Shown one piece after another: positions 5,080 through 8,002 of a DNA stretch of 8,002 nt. The DNA comes from JACDAN01 sp036554945 (GTDB taxonomy: Bacteria; Actinomycetota; Thermoleophilia; Gaiellales; Gaiellaceae). The stretch's first letter is position 1. Each line of letters begins with the position of its first letter. Both the position numbers and the translations under genes were made by a program. Location: assembly GCA_036554945.1 (NCBI GenBank), contig DATBMH010000085.1, forward strand, positions 1-8,002, given 5' to 3'. The notes below the pieces were generated by a model that was not told the DNA's origin, did not search any database, and saw only the letters and a list, made by a program, of their open reading frames with translations.

Positions 5080-5943
5080 CTATCGCTTGGTCACGACGAT
5101 CGTCCGGCTGTGGCTCCAGAGGTAGCCCGTGCCGGCCTGATTCGTCGTCATGAAGATCCGCAGGATGTGGCGGCCCGGTGCGAGGTCCAGCTTGAACCTG
5201 CGCGCGCCGGAGCTGCCAATGATGACCTTCTTGCGGTTGACCCACTGGCCGAGGCTGGATCGCCGCTGGACGTAGACGGCCCGTCCCGCGAGCCCCCTGC
5301 CGGCCCGCGCCGACGTCACGAACCACGGCCCCCGGCGGATGAGCGTGATCCGCGGGCGGACACCGACCGTGACCGTCGCGCTGATCCGCGAGCCCCAGCG
5401 CGTCTGGTACTCGGAGAGCACGACGGGCGTGGTCGTGTAGTCGTAGGCGCCTGCTGTCGCCGTCGTCAGGTCGGCGAGCTTGATGAACGACGCCTGGCCG
5501 AACGGCCGACCCCAGACCTGGACGATCTGGTTCGCCGCACCGGACGAGATGAACCCGGTCAGGCGAATCGGCGCGCCGTAGAACACGGTCCCCGCCGAGG
5601 AGTTGATCGAGACCGACGGAGCCGGTCCCCTCACGACGATGGTGCCGCGCTCGGCCGGCTCGAGCGCATCCCGGTACCGGTAGGTGCCGGCGGTGTTGAA
5701 GATCCGGGTGTACGTCCCCTTCGGCCTGAGGATGGGCGAGGCGAAGTGGCCGTTGTCGGCGACGACCTGGTGGTTCACCGTGTCGTCGTTCCGCCAGCGG
5801 ATGCTGTCACCCGTCTGGATGGTGCGCGTCACCGGGCTGAACCCGGCCGGTTTGATCGCCACGACCCTCGTCACCGCCGCGAGTGAGACCGACGCGAAGG
5901 CGACGGCGAGGAGCGAGACGCCAACCAGTGCGACCTTTCTCAT
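5080..5943 (-). CDS. Secreted protein with a copper-site-less cupredoxin-like domain and two beta-sandwich domains
   Basis: The 287-residue protein begins with a signal peptide (MRKVALVGVSLLAVAFASVSLA, written here with its basic n-region, hydrophobic core and likely cleavage after Ala22 or Ala23) and acts outside the cytoplasm. Residues about 24-106 match a plastocyanin-like fold: GDSIRWRNDDTVNHQVVAD with His58, and the closing GTYRYRDALEPAERGTIVV. The usual Cys-x2-His-x2-Met copper ligands of that last loop are Asp92, Glu95 and Glu98, so type I copper binding is not expected. Residues about 109-196 and 197-287 look like two Ig-like beta domains of the kind repeated in actinobacterial surface proteins. 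The function is unknown. ATG 5943 has AAGGGGG 9 nt upstream, and a GAGCGC-TTCC-GCGCTC hairpin lies in the leader. The dismutase gene follows on the same strand. Confidence 0.8.
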   Translation of the reverse strand: MRKVALVGVSLLAVAFASVSLAAVTRVVAIKPAGFSPVTRTIQTGDSIRWRNDDTVNHQVVADNGHFASPILRPKGTYTRIFNTAGTYRYRDALEPAERGTIVVRGPAPSVSINSSAGTVFYGAPIRLTGFISSGAANQIVQVWGRPFGQASFIKLADLTTATAGAYDYTTTPVVLSEYQTRWGSRISATVTVGVRPRITLIRRGPWFVTSARAGRGLAGRAVYVQRRSSLGQWVNRKKVIIGSSGARRFKLDLAPGRHILRIFMTTNQAGTGYLWSHSRTIVVTKR

Positions 5944-5963
5944 GTGCTGGAACCCCCTTCGTG

Positions 5964-5979
5964 GAGCGCTTCCGCGCTC
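5964..5979 (-). promoter_or_regulatory. 5' leader hairpin with GGAA tetraloop upstream of the secreted-protein gene
   Basis: A perfect 6-bp stem (5964-5969 with 5974-5979) is closed, on the minus strand, by GGAA, a GNRA-class tetraloop. It lies immediately upstream of the AAGGGGG ribosome binding site (5959-5953). A TACCTT -10-like box lies just upstream of the stem. The stem could tune translation or stability; this role is inferred. Confidence 0.35.
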
Positions 5980-6027
5980 GAAAGGTATGCCCGCTCAGAC
6001 CGGAAAAACGCGCCTCCAAATCAACTT

Positions 6028-6056
6028 CTTACAGACCGGACGGAACTCCTTACAGT
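6028..6056 (+). promoter_or_regulatory. Likely promoter of the SDR-sigma-antisigma cluster
   Basis: CTTACA (6028-6033) and TACAGT (6051-6056) are spaced by 17 bp, each matching 4/6 of the -35 and -10 consensus. The -10 box ends 10 nt before ATG 6067, and no Shine-Dalgarno sequence lies between, which suggests a leaderless mRNA. The two elements are also part of a 9-bp direct repeat, TYCTTACAG, at 6026-6034 and 6047-6055. Confidence 0.4.
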
Positions 6057-6066
6057 TCTCCCCCGA

Positions 6067-6738
6067 ATGCGCGCCCTGGTCACCGGAGGAACGGGCCGAG
6101 TCGGCTCGGCGATCGCCACGCGGCTCGAGCGGGAGGGCTGGACCGTCTTCGCCGCGGGCAAGGTCCACGGCGACATCTCCCAGGTCGAGGCGGCCCGTGC
6201 CGTCGTCGCCACGGCCGTGGACGAGCTCGGCGGCCTCGACCTCCTCGTTCACGCCGCGTCGGACGGGTTCGAGCCGAAGCCGGTCGACGAGGTGACGGAG
6301 GACGACTGGGACGCAGCCTTCGGAGCGACCGCGAAGGGCGGGTTCTTCGTCACGCAGGCGGCGGCGCAGCACCTCCGCGAGTCCGGCGGGGTCGTGATCA
6401 TGATCGAGGACGTGATGGGCCTCGAGCCCTGGCCGTCGTTCGCGCCCCACAGCGCAGCCAAGGCGGCCCTCTCGATGCTCACCAAGGTCTTCGCGAGGGC
6501 GCTCGCGCCCGAGGTCCGGGTCTGCGGCATCGCGCCCGGCCCGGTCGCCGTCGAGCCGGAGCAGGAGGAGCGGCGGGCGGCCGAGTCGCTGCTCGGACGG
6601 ATCGGCACGCCCGACGACGTGGCCGACGCGGTCGTCTACCTCGCCGGTGCGAGCTTCGTTACCGGCTCCACGCTCGTGATCGACGGCGGACGTCTGCTCG
6701 CCAAGGAGCCTCAATCCGCGCGCAGCGCCCGTCCGTAG
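6067..6738 (+). CDS. Short-chain dehydrogenase/reductase, pteridine-reductase-like, shortened
   Basis: This is an NAD(P)-dependent SDR-fold oxidoreductase of unknown substrate. The 223-residue protein has the glycine motif TGGTGRVG (residues 6-13), which fits the TGxxxRxG form of pteridine reductases (PTR1, FolM) rather than classical TGxxxGxG. Asp115, position 128 and Lys132 fall at the exact spacing of Leishmania PTR1 Asp181, Tyr194 and Lys198, but residue 128 is His, so the usual catalytic Tyr is absent. Other SDR marks are VHAAS, IAPGPV and TGSTLVIDGG near the C-terminus. It is about 20-25 residues short between beta2 and beta3 (WTVFAAGKVHGDIS), where the cofactor-specificity segment normally lies. 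ATG 6067 is chosen because the fold begins there. An in-frame ATG at 5944 would add 41 non-homologous residues through the promoter region. It lies upstream of the ECF sigma gene, probably in one operon. Confidence 0.8.
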   Translation: MRALVTGGTGRVGSAIATRLEREGWTVFAAGKVHGDISQVEAARAVVATAVDELGGLDLLVHAASDGFEPKPVDEVTEDDWDAAFGATAKGGFFVTQAAAQHLRESGGVVIMIEDVMGLEPWPSFAPHSAAKAALSMLTKVFARALAPEVRVCGIAPGPVAVEPEQEERRAAESLLGRIGTPDDVADAVVYLAGASFVTGSTLVIDGGRLLAKEPQSARSARP

Positions 6739-6806
6739 AAGAGAGGATGAGCACCCTGACTGCGGCCGTCGGTCGCCGCTTGCCGCCTGCGGCGCCACAG
6801 GTAACC

Positions 6807-7358
6807 ATGTTTCTCGTGTCGTACTCGGACGTCACGGACGGCGAGCTCATCCGCATGGTCGGAACCGGGGATCGGAGCGCCTTCGACGCCCTCTATCGCC
6901 GGTATGCGCGGCCGGTGTTCGGGCTTGCGCTCCGGCGTCTGGGCGACCGCGGGCGGGCCGAGGACGCCGTCCAGGAGACCTTCGCGTCGGTGTGGCGCGC
7001 CGCCGGAACGTACAAGCCCGAGCGCGGCCCCGGCGCGCCGTGGCTCTACGCCGTCGCCCGCAACGCGATCGTCGACAACGGCCGCGCGAGGCGCGAGCCG
7101 CCGGTCGACGCGCCCGAGGAAGTCGCCGACGAGGACAGCCCCGCCGAGCGCGCCGAGTCCGGCTGGGTCGCCTGGCGCGTCCATCGCGCCCTCGGCGAGC
7201 TGCCGGAGAACGAGCGGCAGGTGATCGAGCTCGCGTACTGGGGCGGCCGCTCACAGAGCGAGATCGCCGACGTGCTCGGCATCCCGCTCGGCACCGTCAA
7301 GACCCGGACCCGCACCGGCCTCGCACGGCTCGCCGGGGTGCTGGAGGACGTCCTGTGA
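6807..7358 (+). CDS. ECF sigma factor, SigK-like pairing with RskA-type anti-sigma
   Basis: This is an extracytoplasmic-function sigma factor that redirects RNA polymerase when its anti-sigma partner releases it. The 183-residue protein has sigma region 2 at about 24-95 (RAEDAVQETFASVWR, APWLYAVARNAIVD) and region 4 at about 128-178 (LPENERQVIELAY, QSEIADVLGIPLGTVKTR), joined by an acidic linker. Regions 1 and 3 are absent, as expected for ECF factors. The start is uncertain. ATG 6807 has AGG 5 nt upstream and begins just before the sigma fold. ATG 6747, 8 bp after the SDR stop and directly preceded by GAAGAGAGG, would add 20 residues. The stop overlaps the anti-sigma start as GTGA. I cannot assign a specific ECF group from sequence alone. 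Confidence 0.93.
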   Translation: MFLVSYSDVTDGELIRMVGTGDRSAFDALYRRYARPVFGLALRRLGDRGRAEDAVQETFASVWRAAGTYKPERGPGAPWLYAVARNAIVDNGRARREPPVDAPEEVADEDSPAERAESGWVAWRVHRALGELPENERQVIELAYWGGRSQSEIADVLGIPLGTVKTRTRTGLARLAGVLEDVL

Positions 7359-8002
7359 CACGCCCGCCCGACTTCGACGAGCTCATGGAGGGCGTCGAGG
7401 ACGCCGAGGAGCGCGACCGCCTCCGCCGGGTACACGACCTGCTGGTCGCCGCAGGCCCGCCGCCGGAGCTCTCGCCGGCGCTCGCCGGCGCCCCGGCCGC
7501 GCCCGCGGAGGAAGAGGAGCCGGACACCTCGTGGATGCCGCCCAGGCGCTTCGGCGCGGCGATCCTGGTCGGCGCCGGGCTGGCGGCCGCCGCGTTCGGC
7601 GTCGGCTACATCACGGGCAGCAACGGCTCGGACGATCCGCCGGCTGCGGCTCCGGCCGAGCCGACGGAGCGGGTCGTCTCGCTCCGGCCTTCCGACCAGA
7701 ACAACACGGCCGGGGCGAGCATCCGCCTCGATCGTGCGGATGCCGCCGGCAACTGGGGCATGACGCTGACCGTCCGGGGCCTGGAGCACCTCACGGGCGG
7801 CGACTACTACGTCCTGGCTCTGACCCGGGACGGGGAGCCCGTCGTCACCTGCGGGACGTTCAACGTCGCGACGGACGGAACGACCACGCTCGAGATGGTC
7901 GCGGCCTACGACCTCGACCGGTTCGAGGGCTGGGCGATCACCCAGTGGGACAGCGCGACCCGCAACGAGCGAATCGTCATGACGGAGGCCGACGCGGCCT
8001 AG
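7355..8002 (+). CDS. Membrane-anchored anti-sigma factor, RskA-like
   Basis: It likely holds the adjacent ECF sigma factor inactive at the membrane. The 215-residue protein has a cytoplasmic N-terminal segment (1-65, helical and charged at about 6-32, then Ala/Pro-rich), one transmembrane helix at about 66-87 (FGAAILVGAGLAAAAFGVGY) and an outer domain at about 105-210. The outer domain resembles the RskA C-terminal fold (YYVLALTRDGEPVVTCGTF, DGTTTLEMV, FEGWAIT). No zinc anti-sigma motif (HxxxCxxC) is present. The only cysteine is Cys166 outside the membrane, so thiol redox sensing through a zinc site is unlikely. Release by regulated proteolysis is the family expectation. It starts at GTG 7355 and overlaps the sigma stop by 4 bp, which implies translational coupling. 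The stop codon TAG is the last three bases of the window. Confidence 0.88.
   Translation: MTRPPDFDELMEGVEDAEERDRLRRVHDLLVAAGPPPELSPALAGAPAAPAEEEEPDTSWMPPRRFGAAILVGAGLAAAAFGVGYITGSNGSDDPPAAAPAEPTERVVSLRPSDQNNTAGASIRLDRADAAGNWGMTLTVRGLEHLTGGDYYVLALTRDGEPVVTCGTFNVATDGTTTLEMVAAYDLDRFEGWAITQWDSATRNERIVMTEADAA

Noticed and set aside
5944..6066. N-terminal extension of the SDR from ATG 5944
   Set aside because: The 41 added residues have no SDR homology, would begin next to the opposite gene start and would cover the control region with its repeats. The Rossmann strand starts at ATG 6067.
6042..6068. ECF-type promoter (GGAAC -35, or a SigK-like CCGAAT -10 at 6063-6068) before the SDR
   Set aside because: GGAAC has no matching -10 at the right distance, and CCGAAT overlaps the start codon with no suitable -35. 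I could not support autoregulation by the adjacent sigma factor.
6782..6793. Small hairpin GCCG-CCTG-CGGC between the SDR and ECF genes
   Set aside because: Only 4 bp of stem in very GC-rich sequence; expected by chance.
1..8002. tRNA, rRNA, CRISPR arrays, transposases, attachment sites
   Set aside because: I looked for conserved RNA motifs, regularly spaced repeats and mobile-element genes on both strands and saw none. Gene content and base composition look uniform.

Overview
The window is GC-rich and gene-dense, with short intergenic gaps. TTG starts are frequent, starts are leaderless or nearly so, and an ECF sigma/RskA-type anti-sigma pair is present. The protein flavour, especially the principal-type sigma factor and the MptA-like GTP cyclohydrolase, suggests a high-GC actinobacterium, perhaps of the Thermoleophilia. 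That placement is inference from sequence character, not from a search. I see ten protein genes, no tRNA or rRNA, no insertion sequence and no CRISPR array. No stretch over 300 bases lacks a gene.

Layout. (1) Positions 1-752, minus: a group-1-like sigma-70 factor cut by the left edge, with a recognisable promoter, an inverted repeat over it and a 5' leader hairpin (753-872). (2) 925-1809, minus: asparaginase of the Rhizobium etli type, divergent by only 16 bp from (3) 1826-2653, plus: an Fpg/Nei DNA glycosylase whose TTG start is fixed by the catalytic Pro2. (4) 2650-3270, minus: a small cytosolic histidine-kinase-like protein whose stop codon overlaps the glycosylase stop. It is divergent by 12 bp from (5) 3283-4263, plus: FolE2/MptA GTP cyclohydrolase. 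(6) 4249-4405: a convergent junction packed with near-perfect hairpins. (7) 4386-5009, minus: Fe/Mn superoxide dismutase with a TTG start. (8) 5080-5943, minus: a secreted protein with a cupredoxin-like domain that has lost its copper ligands. (9) 5944-6066: a divergent control region with repeated motifs. (10) 6067-6738, plus: a shortened pteridine-reductase-like SDR. (11) 6807-7358 and 7355-8002, plus: ECF sigma factor and membrane anti-sigma factor, translationally coupled by a GTGA overlap.

How the genes relate. The sigma/anti-sigma pair is a clear functional unit and is probably transcribed with the SDR. FolE2 and the SDR may both concern pterins, but they lie 1.8 kb apart with two opposite-strand genes between them, so this is only suggestive. 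The dismutase and the secreted protein are co-oriented and could share a stress context. The rest looks like unrelated housekeeping genes.

No large undescribed system is evident. The best leads are protein oddities: an all-acidic ex-copper site, a Tyr-to-His SDR lacking its cofactor-specificity segment, and a DHp protein with a decayed ATPase that resembles ChpT-type phosphotransferases. The hairpin-rich convergent junction is a further lead.
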